Shown piece after piece: positions 45,741-54,351 of a DNA stretch of 64,000 nt (the stretch's first letter is position 1; every line of letters begins with the position of its first letter). Source of the DNA: Bacteroidaceae bacterium (GTDB lineage: Bacteria; Bacteroidota; Bacteroidia; Bacteroidales; Bacteroidaceae); contig JAGBBX010000024.1 of the NCBI GenBank assembly GCA_017938245.1, positions 111,050 through 175,049 of the forward strand, written 5' to 3'. The position numbers and the translations under genes were made by a program. The notes below the pieces were generated by a model. It saw nothing but the letters and a program-made list of their open reading frames with translations, was not told the DNA's origin and did not search any database.

Positions 45741-46306
45741 TGGAGACAATAAAAGAGAGAATACTGCGCGAGGGACGCAGCCTCGAGGGCGGCATACTTA
45801 AAGTAGACGGTTTTATGAACCATCAGGTAGACACTAATTTCATTATGGAGGTTGCAAAAGAGTTTGCACAGCGCTTCCGTGATTGCGAGATTGACAAAGT
45901 AATTACCATTGAGGCAAGCGGTATTCCCCCTGCCCTTATGGTAGCGCATCTGTTAGGCGTACCAATGATATATGCCAAGAAAAAACAACCCGATACGATG
46001 AGCAACGCAATCACAGTAGAAGTTTTTTCTTATACCAAGAACGAGCCCAGCGTAGTCTCCTTAAGCCGCGACTATCTGCATAAGGGCGACAAGGTGCTTT
46101 TTATCGACGATTTTCTGGCAAACGGAAATGCCGCAGGCGGAATTATGTATCTTATTGAGCAGGCGGGAGCCGAGCTTGTAGGAATGGGATTTATAATAGA
46201 AAAAGCATTCCAACCGGGTGGCGACTATCTGAGAGGAAAAGGCATCAGAGTAGAGTCGTTGGCAAAAATAGATACTCTTGACGAGTACGAGACAAAGCCA
46301 ATATAA
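45740..46306 (+). CDS. xpt: Xanthine phosphoribosyltransferase
   Basis: A 188-residue purine-salvage enzyme converting xanthine and PRPP to XMP. Visible: GFMNHQVDTNFIMEVAKEFA at the N-terminus, EASGIPPALMVAHLLGVPM near 54-72, and the PRPP loop VLFIDDFLANGNAAGG near 122-137. Length matches the family. The start overlaps the cutC stop by one base. No purine riboswitch is visible, as it is internal to an operon. Confidence 0.95.
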   Translation: METIKERILREGRSLEGGILKVDGFMNHQVDTNFIMEVAKEFAQRFRDCEIDKVITIEASGIPPALMVAHLLGVPMIYAKKKQPDTMSNAITVEVFSYTKNEPSVVSLSRDYLHKGDKVLFIDDFLANGNAAGGIMYLIEQAGAELVGMGFIIEKAFQPGGDYLRGKGIRVESLAKIDTLDEYETKPI

Positions 46307-46311
46307 GAAGT

Positions 46312-46512
46312 GGAAATACCAAAGTAAACTTTGTATTTCGCTCGTTTATTCGTAAATTAACAATAGTTGATTGACTTTGGCACTCGCAGGAAATACCAAA
46401 GTAAACTTTGTATTTCGCTCGTTTATTCGTAAATTAACAATAGTTGATTGACTTTGGCACTCGCAGGAAATACCAAAGTAAACTTTGTATTTCGCTCGTT
46501 TATTCGTAAATT
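46312..46512 (+). repeat. 77-bp tandem repeat, 2.6 copies
   Basis: Two full copies (46312-46388, 46389-46465) and 47 bases of a third (46466-46512), identical to the eye. Each copy contains the palindrome CAAAGTAAACTTTG overlapping a -33 TTTG. Only the third continues into a good -7 box. A diverged copy lies at 28054-28116. Confidence 0.92.
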
Positions 46513-46514
46513 TG
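46484..46514 (+). promoter_or_regulatory. Promoter of the FprA gene
   Basis: TTTG (46484-46487), N19, TAAATTTG (46507-46514) at the end of the third repeat unit, 37 bases before the ATG. In copies 1 and 2 the corresponding -7 reads TAAATTAA and should be inactive. Confidence 0.7.
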
Positions 46515-46551
46515 CACCTCGAACACAAATAACTAAGTAAAAATAATATTT

Positions 46552-47700
46552 ATGGATATAACATCAACAATTAAGTATATCGGTGTTAAAGACAATGACA
46601 TCGACCTTTTCGAGGGACAATATCGTGTACCGAAGGGGGTCTTGTATAATTCATACGTTATTTTCGATGAGAAAATAGCAATTATGGATACAGCAGATGC
46701 ACGCAAGGGTGCAGAATGGTGGAATAATCTTACCTCGACTCTTGATGGTCGCACTCCCGACTACCTTGTGGTACAACATATGGAACCCGACCACTCATCG
46801 CTCATTGCCGAGGTTATGGAGCGCTTCCCCTCGCTGAAAGTCGTTGCCTCGGCTATTGCCATTAAGATGATGCCTCAATTCTTTAGTGAGCCCGATTTTC
46901 AGTCGCGCACAATAACGGTAAAGGGGGGTGACACACTCTGTCTCGGCAGTCGCGAACTTACTTTTGTGGCGGCGCCTATGGTGCATTGGCCCGAGGTGAT
47001 TCTATCATACGACAATAAGGAGAAGGTACTCTTCTCGGCCGATGCCTTCGGAACATTTGGCGAGACAATCGAAGAGGGATGGAACGATGAGGCACGTCGC
47101 TACTACCTTAATATCGTTGGTAAATATGGTACACAGGTGCAGACACTGTTAAAGAAAGCTGCTACGCTGGATATTGCCACTATATGCCCTCTTCACGGCC
47201 CGGTTCTTAAGGAGAATCTTGGTCGCTATATTGCGCTTTATGATACCTGGAGCAGCTATCGTCCCGAGACCGAGGGGGTATTTGTTGCGTATGCCTCAAT
47301 CTATGGCGGAACAGCAGAGGTAGCACTAAAGATTGCCGATACATTGCGCAGCTTAGGGGTAGAGATAATCACCGCCGACCTTGCCCGTTGCGACGCGTCG
47401 CAGGCTCTTGCCGACGCATTCCGTATGAGCCGTATGGTGCTCTGCGCTTCGTCATACGATGCAGGAGTATTCCCCCCTATGCATCACTTCCTGCATCATC
47501 TTAAGATGAAAAATTTCCAGAATCGTCGTGTGGCGCTTGTCGAGAACGGTTCTTGGGCACCCACTGCAGGACGAGTAATGCGTTCTATGCTCGAGGAGAT
47601 GAAGAATATCGAGATTGTGGAGCCTGTTGTTACTATAAAATCGCGAATGAAGGCCGAGGATGCCGAGGCCATCGAGGCTCTTGTTAAGAGTATACAGTAA
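46552..47700 (+). CDS. FprA-type flavodiiron protein
   Basis: A 382-residue cytosolic flavodiiron protein that reduces O2 or NO to protect anaerobic metabolism. The N-terminal metallo-beta-lactamase-like domain carries the diiron ligands HMEPDHSS near residue 79-86 and the following APMVHWPE and DAFGTFGE segments. The C-terminal flavodoxin domain starts near 245 with the FMN loop AYASIYGGTAE. Length and order are normal, with no rubredoxin extension. It is monocistronic, driven by the promoter in the 77-bp repeat array and ended by a strong terminator. Confidence 0.93.
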   Translation: MDITSTIKYIGVKDNDIDLFEGQYRVPKGVLYNSYVIFDEKIAIMDTADARKGAEWWNNLTSTLDGRTPDYLVVQHMEPDHSSLIAEVMERFPSLKVVASAIAIKMMPQFFSEPDFQSRTITVKGGDTLCLGSRELTFVAAPMVHWPEVILSYDNKEKVLFSADAFGTFGETIEEGWNDEARRYYLNIVGKYGTQVQTLLKKAATLDIATICPLHGPVLKENLGRYIALYDTWSSYRPETEGVFVAYASIYGGTAEVALKIADTLRSLGVEIITADLARCDASQALADAFRMSRMVLCASSYDAGVFPPMHHFLHHLKMKNFQNRRVALVENGSWAPTAGRVMRSMLEEMKNIEIVEPVVTIKSRMKAEDAEAIEALVKSIQ

Positions 47701-47724
47701 ATTCTGATAAACGAAACGTTGCAC

Positions 47725-47758
47725 AAAAAAATCAGTTACGGTCGTAACTGATTTTTTT
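47725..47758. terminator. Bidirectional terminator between fprA-like gene and tRNA-Ala
   Basis: A long stem, mostly A-T at its base (47725-47739 with 47744-47758), with loop GGTC and a T-tract on both strands. Confidence 0.85.
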
Positions 47759-47759
47759 G

Positions 47760-47833
47760 TGGAGCATACGAGAGTCGAACTCGTCACCTTTTGACTGCCA
47801 GTCAAACGCTCTAGCCGGATGAGCTAATGCCCC
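47760..47833 (-). tRNA. tRNA-Ala (anticodon GGC)
   Basis: A 74-base tRNA on the minus strand. The acceptor GGGGCAT (5' end at 47833) pairs with ATGCTCC, with one G-U pair. The anticodon stem TTTGA/TCAAA encloses CTGGCAG, giving anticodon GGC. The T-loop is GTTCGACTC. The GGGG start supports alanine. CCA is not encoded beyond the discriminator A. Confidence 0.92.
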
Positions 47834-47952
47834 TGCCGTTATTTCTGCTGCAAATGTAACATATTTTTTAGAAAACAAGTGTATGGGCCGACATTTTTTT
47901 TCGACAACATAAAGATTACGACAAGCAGCACCACATCAAGAAGATTAATGCT

Positions 47953-47994
47953 AATAAAAAAACCGCAGCGCAAATTATCTTGTCGCTGCGGTTT
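47953..47994 (-). terminator. Terminator of the LemA operon
   Basis: An 11-bp stem (47960-47970 with 47984-47994) is followed on the minus strand by a run of T residues, 16 bases past the LemA stop. Confidence 0.87.
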
Positions 47995-48009
47995 AATCGG
48001 GTTTCTCTT

Positions 48010-48591
48010 TTAGAACTTCACCTCGGGAGCCTTGGATGCACCCTCCTCGGCCTCGAAGTAGGGACGTTTCTCGAATCCGAACATTCCTGCTAGCAAATTG
48101 CGGGGAAAAGTGCGTATAGCTGTGTTATAGCTCTTTGCGGCCTCATTGAAATTACGACGCTCCACGCTGATACGATTCTCGGTACCCTCTAATTGTGCCT
48201 GCAACTCAAGAAAATTCTGATTGGCCTTAAGGTCGGGGTAGTTCTCGGTTATTGCCAACAGACGACCAAGAGCAGCACCTACCTCGCCCTGTGCCTTTTG
48301 GTAGGCCTGTAGTTTCTCAGGGGTAAGGTCATCGGCACTAACAGTCATCTGTGTAGCACGTGTACGCGCCGTTACAACAGCATCAAGTGTCTCTTTCTCG
48401 TGTGAAGCATAACCTTTTACTGTGTTTACCAGGTTAGGGATAAGGTCGGCACGACGCTGATACTGATTCTCGACATTGCTCCAAGCGGTACCTACACCCT
48501 CATCCATCTTCACCAAGCCATTGTAAGAGGTAACAGCCCATATAATCGCTACTACAGCGACTACGATAATAATAATTGTTGATTTTTTCAT
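48010..48591 (-). CDS. LemA family membrane protein
   Basis: A 193-residue protein with one N-terminal transmembrane segment (about 4-22) and a long helical domain outside. Family motifs: NGLVKMDEGVGTAWSNVENQ, YQRRADLIPNLVNTVKGYA, YPDLKANQNFLELQAQLEGTENRI, and FPRNLLAGMFGFEKRPYF. The function of LemA proteins is unsettled; they are regularly encoded next to TPM-domain proteins, as here, 32 bases downstream. Confidence 0.94.
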   Translation of the reverse strand: MKKSTIIIIVVAVVAIIWAVTSYNGLVKMDEGVGTAWSNVENQYQRRADLIPNLVNTVKGYASHEKETLDAVVTARTRATQMTVSADDLTPEKLQAYQKAQGEVGAALGRLLAITENYPDLKANQNFLELQAQLEGTENRISVERRNFNEAAKSYNTAIRTFPRNLLAGMFGFEKRPYFEAEEGASKAPEVKF

Positions 48592-48623
48592 CGTTATAAA
48601 TTTAATAGTTTAAGAATTATCCA

Positions 48624-49508
48624 TTAGAAACGCGAGCCTGCACCACCACCGCCAAAGCTGCCGCCACCAAAGCTGCCACCGCTGAAACCACCGCCGCCTC
48701 GACCGAAGCCACCGCCACTAATTCCACCACCACGCGGCCCGCGATAATTTGGGTCGACCGAGGTTGTCTTGGTCACAAATGTGTGCCCACATTCCCCACA
48801 ACAATAGGTTACATCGTGTATAATATATCCGTTCGAGCGTCCCGAAATAATAGAGTTCACTCGTCTCAAATTCTTTTTCCTGCATTTAGGACAACGACCC
48901 GCAGCCCAAACTGCATAGCACGCAAGGGCGATGCCGAGTAGCATAATAACCCCAAAGAAATAAATCGGAAACATATCATCCTCTTCGGGCAGCGCCTCCA
49001 TTGAGCCATCAAGAACTGCTACTACCGCCTTCATTCCCTCAAGCATACCTCGGTTCCAATCATCATTGCCGAAGTGTTCGACCATATATTGCGACTGTAT
49101 GCGCTTGCAGATGGCATCGGGGAGCACACCCTCGAGACCATATCCGGTAGCAAACTGTACGCAACGTTCATCGGTAGAGAGCAGTACCACAAGGCCATTA
49201 TCGCGACCCTTCTCGCCCACTCCATTTTCCTGTCCCAGACGATGGGCAAAGTCGAAACAATCACCACCTTCGATACCCGTCACCACTGCCACGAGCACTT
49301 GAATACCGGTCTTCTCCTCGAGGGTAAACAGAGCGCTATCTATTGAGTCGACAACTGCCGCCGACAAGATATTGTCGGGGTTACTTACATAACGCGTACG
49401 GTCTTGCAGATGAACAAGAGGAATCTCGCTAACCTTGTACTCACGTGCCCCTACTCCTGCGACGCAAAAGAGCGCAAGCACAACTGTAAAAAATAATCTT
49501 TTTATCAT
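48624..49508 (-). CDS. TPM-domain protein with Gly-rich tail (YgcG-like)
   Basis: From the ATG at 49508 this is 294 residues. Signal peptide (IKRLFFTVVLALFCVAGVGA), then a TPM (phosphatase-like) domain at about 25-165 with VSNPDNILSAAVVDSIDSAL and GLVVLLSTDERCVQFATGYG. One transmembrane segment lies at about 185-205. A four-cysteine zinc ribbon (CPKCRKKN ... CCGECGH) follows, and a glycine/serine-rich tail ends GAGSRF. An in-frame ATG at 49532 would overlap the upstream gene, so I prefer 49508. Partner of LemA; likely an envelope stress or maintenance pair. Confidence 0.88.
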   Translation of the reverse strand: MIKRLFFTVVLALFCVAGVGAREYKVSEIPLVHLQDRTRYVSNPDNILSAAVVDSIDSALFTLEEKTGIQVLVAVVTGIEGGDCFDFAHRLGQENGVGEKGRDNGLVVLLSTDERCVQFATGYGLEGVLPDAICKRIQSQYMVEHFGNDDWNRGMLEGMKAVVAVLDGSMEALPEEDDMFPIYFFGVIMLLGIALACYAVWAAGRCPKCRKKNLRRVNSIISGRSNGYIIHDVTYCCGECGHTFVTKTTSVDPNYRGPRGGGISGGGFGRGGGGFSGGSFGGGSFGGGGAGSRF

Positions 49509-49515
49509 CAAATTC

Positions 49516-50364
49516 TTATAATTCTGATGCATTTTCGTCCGACAGACGTGTATAGTCCAACGGAGTGAAATTGCTCAATATCCACACAACATCCTCAATA
49601 TTGTTATACCGGATAGCAGCTTCGCACACTTTCTCGAACAAAGCCTCAGCTTCTCCTTCATTGCTTTTGAACAGCGGCGTATCAAGAATTCCGTAACGCT
49701 CTATAAAAATGGTCTCTGCGCTCTCGGGATCGATATAGGGTTCTTCCCAAGTGCTCCAGCTGTGATACATACAGGCAAGTACAATGCTGTCTGTTATACA
49801 ATCGTCCATAGCAAGCAGCCACTCTTTATCCTCGGAGTGCAGAAAACGCATATAAGAGATATCGTACAGAAATGCAGACTTCACAAGATAATTATGTATC
49901 TTTTTACCGCTACGCACATAATCTAAAATAGCCTTAACACACTCATCAGGGTCGGCGACCGCCTGCGACACTGTAAACAGATGCCTGTATTCTTCAGAAG
50001 CCCCATCGGCCAGATAGCGCAGGAAGAAATCCAATTCTTCCCATTCGTACTCGCCATCCAATGCCCTGCATTGCTCAACAACACAAAAAGCATCTTCGCA
50101 GTTGTCATCGGTGTAGTAGCAAATAAGGAGCATACCGGGCAGCTTACGGCTTACCGTTGTGATAATCTCATCGCACCTGCTTCTCTCGCCACGCTTTTCG
50201 AAAGTCCAACTGATGGTCTGAGCAGCATCGTCTCTTTCGAGCTTATACCCGTGAGAAGAAAGCAACGGAGCAAAAGTATCGACCATCTCATTATACCTCA
50301 CTGCATTGTCGGTATATACATACATTGTAGAAGGCTCCTTTGCATAGGAATTGACTGAATGCAT
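49516..50364 (-). CDS. Conserved-looking acidic protein of unknown function
   Basis: A 282-residue protein with no signal peptide or membrane segment. It is unusually acidic, with many Asp/Glu and several Trp/Tyr. The first 110 residues read like a small alpha/beta domain (ATMYVYTDNA-like start, then KLPGMLLICYYTDDNCEDAFCVVEQ), and the rest is mainly helical. I do not recognise a family. It is the first gene of the operon with the TPM and LemA genes, with a gap of only 7 bases to the next, which suggests a role beside them. Confidence 0.65.
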   Translation of the reverse strand: MHSVNSYAKEPSTMYVYTDNAVRYNEMVDTFAPLLSSHGYKLERDDAAQTISWTFEKRGERSRCDEIITTVSRKLPGMLLICYYTDDNCEDAFCVVEQCRALDGEYEWEELDFFLRYLADGASEEYRHLFTVSQAVADPDECVKAILDYVRSGKKIHNYLVKSAFLYDISYMRFLHSEDKEWLLAMDDCITDSIVLACMYHSWSTWEEPYIDPESAETIFIERYGILDTPLFKSNEGEAEALFEKVCEAAIRYNNIEDVVWILSNFTPLDYTRLSDENASEL

Positions 50365-50381
50365 AGCATTAATATTTATTT

Positions 50382-50417
50382 GTATTCGGCTGCAATATTA
50401 ATGTTGCAGCCGAATAC
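50382..50417 (-). terminator. Terminator after the second GH123 gene
   Basis: A 14-bp perfect stem (50382-50395 with 50404-50417) with an 8-base loop, between the GH123 stop (50435) and the next minus-strand gene. Confidence 0.75.
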
Positions 50418-50434
50418 CTTTTTATTAATAAACA

Positions 50435-52096
50435 TTACATCTTATTCAATCCGTTGCGGAAGCCATTGACCATTTTGGCACTCTCCTTAGAGATTTTTGT
50501 AAGGTCGATGCTCTTAAGCAGTTTTTCGAGCTTTGCAACGCGACTGTTATTGCCTTTTGCCTTAGCCTCGTCCATAAGAATCTTATATTTCTCGAACTGC
50601 TGGATACCCTGTACCATACGCTCCCAACGTACCGAACTTATGCTGAAGGGGTAGACAATATATGTATCACCTGCGGGCCAAGAGATAAAGCGAGAGTCCT
50701 TCTCGGCATCCTCTGTCCAGCTGTTATATGCCCAACGCAAATAGCCATCAAGGTCTTTAGCAAGAGCCTCAAGAGCAATAAACTCGGCATCGGCGGGGGC
50801 GGTAAATGTAAAGACATTGGGATACTCGGCCGAGCAACAGGTGTAATAGGTGCTTATCTTACCCTCGGCACGACGGCGTGCAAGAAGCTCGGGAGTATAG
50901 GCCTTGTAAGCCTCAATGTCGAGGCAGTAGTCGGTAATGTCGGCCTCAATCTCGGGGTGATAGTTACCTGCCATTGAGATTTTCATTCCGGGAGCATACT
51001 CCTTAATTACCTTAATGGCAGCCTGCATCTGCTGGAGGCTGCGCTCATCCATAGAGATAAAGGTCTTGTCGAACCAGCCTTTCTCTTTAAGGTGTGCTGC
51101 GAAAGCCTTCAACATTCCACCCCAAAACTCGCTGTAAGCCTTCTCACCCGGAGCACATTTCATCTCCTTGTGACTGTCGGTAGCCTGGTCGTAGTAGCGG
51201 AACGCAAGACGCCAGGGAATCATCGAGAAGCAGGTAATCTCCTTGTCGATGCCGCAATCCATCATAAACTCAACCCAACGGTCGAACACGGTAAAGTCGT
51301 ACCACCAAGAGCCATCGGCCTTGCGTACCCACGTTACCATACTGCCAAAGGGGTCGAAAGTCTGTCCGTTCCAGGGCTTGTGTGTAAGGGTAGCTGTGAT
51401 GACCTTCTGACCGCCGGCTGCCAATTTCTCCATATAGGGGCGGAGAAGCTCGAAATGCTTTTCCGACCACGGTTCTACATTGTGAACACGTGCCACTGCG
51501 TATGGATTCTGCCAGAAATCGAGATGGAAACGCCACTCCGTAGGCGCAGGAAGTGTGCGGTTTAGCACCTTTACACTATAGCTGTTCTTCAGAGTCTTTC
51601 CGTTGGCCGTAACAGTTACACTACCTGTATAGGTTCCGGGCTTAACAGCCTGAGGAACCTCTACTGTGAGCCACAATCCGCGAGATGTGTTTGCTGCGAG
51701 AAGTGTGGTATCCTCGCAGGTGATGCGGTCGGCCGAGAGGTTCTCGCCGTAAGCATCTACAGCGTGGCGTCCGCAACCCGTGAAACGGTCGGTGATAACC
51801 GGCTGAACAAAGCCACCCACCACATTGGAGGCCGGGATAACATTCTTACCACATTTAAGGTCGCTGAACGAGTATGTCACCTGAGCATCCTCGCCTGCAT
51901 TGCTCACAAGAAGCTGGAAGTTGACACGCTCACCGCGCCACGCAGCGGTGCTGTTTACTCCTGTTGTCTTAATCTCGGCTCCCGCCTCAACCGGGTAACG
52001 TGTATCGGTGTTACCCCACTTTGCCTTCACCTGTGCCGAAAGCGGCATTGCAATCACGGCAAAAGCCATTGCCGCAAAAAAATGTCGTAGTTTCAT
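50435..52096 (-). CDS. GH123-family glycoside hydrolase (beta-N-acetylgalactosaminidase type)
   Basis: A 553-residue exported enzyme with signal peptide MKLRHFFAAMAFAVIAMPLSAQ. A GH123 N-terminal beta-sandwich (about 25-180) precedes the catalytic domain (about 185-530). The catalytic-type pair is Asp350-Glu351 in FISMDERSLQ. The sequence is clearly paralogous to residues about 235-790 of the large fusion at 20463: both share FHLDFWQ-PYAV, DGSW-YDFTVFD, FSMIPW and the MDER motif. Family members cleave beta-linked GalNAc from glycolipids or mucin-type chains by substrate-assisted catalysis. It lies 28 bases after the sialate O-acetylesterase gene and is co-transcribed with it. Confidence 0.85.
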   Translation of the reverse strand: MKLRHFFAAMAFAVIAMPLSAQVKAKWGNTDTRYPVEAGAEIKTTGVNSTAAWRGERVNFQLLVSNAGEDAQVTYSFSDLKCGKNVIPASNVVGGFVQPVITDRFTGCGRHAVDAYGENLSADRITCEDTTLLAANTSRGLWLTVEVPQAVKPGTYTGSVTVTANGKTLKNSYSVKVLNRTLPAPTEWRFHLDFWQNPYAVARVHNVEPWSEKHFELLRPYMEKLAAGGQKVITATLTHKPWNGQTFDPFGSMVTWVRKADGSWWYDFTVFDRWVEFMMDCGIDKEITCFSMIPWRLAFRYYDQATDSHKEMKCAPGEKAYSEFWGGMLKAFAAHLKEKGWFDKTFISMDERSLQQMQAAIKVIKEYAPGMKISMAGNYHPEIEADITDYCLDIEAYKAYTPELLARRRAEGKISTYYTCCSAEYPNVFTFTAPADAEFIALEALAKDLDGYLRWAYNSWTEDAEKDSRFISWPAGDTYIVYPFSISSVRWERMVQGIQQFEKYKILMDEAKAKGNNSRVAKLEKLLKSIDLTKISKESAKMVNGFRNGLNKM

Positions 52097-52124
52097 TTTA
52101 CTTTTATTTAATTGTTAATCAATA

Positions 52125-54218
52125 TTATTTCACCTCAATCTCGAATGTGCTTGCGGGAAGCCCCTCTTCATTAATCATATTGGCAGTTGTATAGGGTTTC
52201 CATCCGTAGCGCAAGCGAATCGCAGAATCTTTTATTATAATTTTGTTGCCTTCGATGACAATTTTACTATTAGGAACCTCGGAAAAAGAACCGTCCTCAC
52301 CTGCAATCTCTAATCCGCGCAACGGCTTACCGTCGCTTGTCTTTATCTCTTTTGCGCAGCTAAACTCAATTACAGTCTTTCCTTTAACCACTTTGGCGCT
52401 CACAGGTGTCGGGCCGTGATGTATTACGTGACTCATATTATATGTTTCGGCAAGCGCAAGACGTGCGAGACGCTCACCAACAGGCGCTTTCTCCTTAGGA
52501 TGAACATCACTTGGATGACCTTTGTCACTTGATACAGCAAAGTCGCAGTAAGGAATATCCTGTGCCAGACGACGCTGCGAGTCGCGGAAATGTGGCCACG
52601 AAGGGCGGTTGATGCTCGACAGCTGCACGAAGTAGAAAGGCATCCCGGGGTTGTTCCACGCGCTGCGCCAGCTATCGACAAGTGTTCTGAAGATTACCTC
52701 GTGGAGCTCTATATTATGAGCATTCGACTCGCCCTGGTACCATATTGCACCCTTTATAGGATAAGAGACTATGGGCGCAATTCCCGTCTCATAAAGATAG
52801 CAAGGTTCGTAGGGATGACGCTGCAATCGATTACTGCTTTTTGCAATATTCTTGCCGGCGCGTCCGCGACACCAATCCTGAATCATATCGTTCTCACGCC
52901 AATTATAGAGAATATCTACAAGCACGGGGTTAAATTCAAGAGTCTTACGGTCGATGAATGACTCGGCAGGGGCACCGCCCACAGCATTGCATATAAGACC
53001 TACGGGAACACCCAATGAGTCGGCAAGCATAGCACCGAAATGGTACGCCACAGCCGAAAAATCCGATACATTCTTTTCGTTCTGCATCTGCCACTCGGTG
53101 GGAAGATAATAGTCGTGACGGTTCAATCGCACAAGGTCTATACTGTCCCACTCGACATTATCTGTTACGACACGTGGCTTCATATTGTAGAGACGAATAT
53201 CCTTTCCGTTTACATTCGCAAGACTTTTTCCTTTGTGCGAACTCTCCTTAACCATAAAAGCCATATTCGACTGTCCCGAGCAAAGCCACACTTCGCCAAC
53301 AACAATATTCTCGAGAACTTTTTTCTCTTTTTCACATTCGACCACCATTTTCAGGCTCTTTCCATCTGCCTTCATAGGGTCGAACGAGACTCTCCAGCTA
53401 CCATCGTCAAGCGCTTTGGCAGTTCTTTTCTGTTTGCCTAACTTAACAACGACCTTGCTGCCGGCATTTGCTGTTCCCTCGACAACGAAAGGTTTGTCAC
53501 GCTGAATGACCATATTGCTGCTGTAGATTGCAGGAAGCGACAATCCGCCAAAATCATCGGTTATTGCCGAATAGACCTGACGCGCAAGAATCTCGGCACC
53601 CTCGGCATTGGGATGAAGCGCATCGGGCATAAGGTCGGGACGGCTATAGAGATAGCGGCTGAGGTCTATCAGTTCGAGACTCTTGTACTCTGCTATTTTG
53701 CTTATTTGCTCCTGAATTTGCCAATACCAATCGCGTGTGCCGCTCTTGAAACGACGATGCCAATGGAAGATAGGTGACATTCGACAAACGATAACTTTTG
53801 GATTGCCATCGGGATGCACCTTGCGGAAGCTGTCGATAATGGCTGTGTAATCGCCCCGAAACTCATCGCGATGGTTTGGCCAATTACGAGGGTCGGTATC
53901 GTTAAGTCCCAAATGGATAACAACAATATCGGGACGAAAATCGAGCGCAGCCTTATACTCGGGCAAATTTATGTAAGGACGATGTCCTTTGCTCAAAAGC
54001 GTCGCACCCGAGTGCCCAAAATTACGTACCTCGTAACCTTCGCCCAACATCTGCTGAAGGCGTGTGGGGTAAGAGGTCTCTGCCGGGTTCTTGTGACCGT
54101 AACCAAACGTAACACTATTACCTACACAGGCTACTTTTATAACCTCGGTTTTCTCCTGTGAAATAAGGAACAGAGGAGAAAGAAGAGCTATACAAAAGAG
54201 TAATACTTTCTTAATCAT
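52125..54218 (-). CDS. Two-domain sialate O-acetylesterase (SGNH + SASA)
   Basis: From the ATG at 54218 it has 697 residues and a signal peptide (MIKKVLLFCIALLSPLFLIS). The N-terminal SGNH/GDSL esterase (about 25-225) has VACVGNSVTFGYG, VIHLGLNDT and PDALHPNAEG, covering blocks I, III and V with the Asp-x-x-His pair. The C-terminal sialate O-acetylesterase domain (about 230-690) has LCSGQSNMAF and WYQGESNAHN. It should remove O-acetyl groups from sialic acids, which often block sialidases. The frame opens earlier at 54305, but those residues precede the signal peptide and overlap a terminator. First gene of an operon with GH123. Confidence 0.88.
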   Translation of the reverse strand: MIKKVLLFCIALLSPLFLISQEKTEVIKVACVGNSVTFGYGHKNPAETSYPTRLQQMLGEGYEVRNFGHSGATLLSKGHRPYINLPEYKAALDFRPDIVVIHLGLNDTDPRNWPNHRDEFRGDYTAIIDSFRKVHPDGNPKVIVCRMSPIFHWHRRFKSGTRDWYWQIQEQISKIAEYKSLELIDLSRYLYSRPDLMPDALHPNAEGAEILARQVYSAITDDFGGLSLPAIYSSNMVIQRDKPFVVEGTANAGSKVVVKLGKQKRTAKALDDGSWRVSFDPMKADGKSLKMVVECEKEKKVLENIVVGEVWLCSGQSNMAFMVKESSHKGKSLANVNGKDIRLYNMKPRVVTDNVEWDSIDLVRLNRHDYYLPTEWQMQNEKNVSDFSAVAYHFGAMLADSLGVPVGLICNAVGGAPAESFIDRKTLEFNPVLVDILYNWRENDMIQDWCRGRAGKNIAKSSNRLQRHPYEPCYLYETGIAPIVSYPIKGAIWYQGESNAHNIELHEVIFRTLVDSWRSAWNNPGMPFYFVQLSSINRPSWPHFRDSQRRLAQDIPYCDFAVSSDKGHPSDVHPKEKAPVGERLARLALAETYNMSHVIHHGPTPVSAKVVKGKTVIEFSCAKEIKTSDGKPLRGLEIAGEDGSFSEVPNSKIVIEGNKIIIKDSAIRLRYGWKPYTTANMINEEGLPASTFEIEVK

Positions 54219-54279
54219 CGGTATAAAGTTAGAGTTTCTTATAAAAAACAGGGTGTGCCGGGTATTACTGCACAATGCA

Positions 54280-54311
54280 CAAAAATATGCAAAAAAGTAT
54301 TTCACTCCAAG
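54280..54311 (-). promoter_or_regulatory. Promoter of the O-acetylesterase-GH123 operon
   Basis: On the minus strand, CTTG (54308-54311), N20, TATTTTTG (54280-54287), about 60 bases before the start at 54218. The -33 box lies inside the palindromic terminator of the upstream gene. Confidence 0.5.
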
Positions 54312-54330
54312 CTTGGAGTGAAATACTTTT
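54293..54330 (-). terminator. Perfect 38-bp palindrome, terminator of the TonB receptor-lipoprotein operon
   Basis: Two 19-base arms meet without a loop at 54311/54312 (AAGCTT centre), 22 bases after the stop at 54352. It ends in T residues in both directions. Confidence 0.8.
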
Positions 54331-54351
54331 ACCTATCTTAAAAGAAGCTCT

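Noticed and set aside
46312-46512. Possible small CRISPR array
   Set aside because: Units are directly abutting 77-mers without unique spacers, and no cas genes are present.
48624-48730. Gly/Ser-rich repeat as a tandem DNA repeat
   Set aside because: It is the ordinary low-complexity tail of TPM-domain proteins, in frame with the gene.
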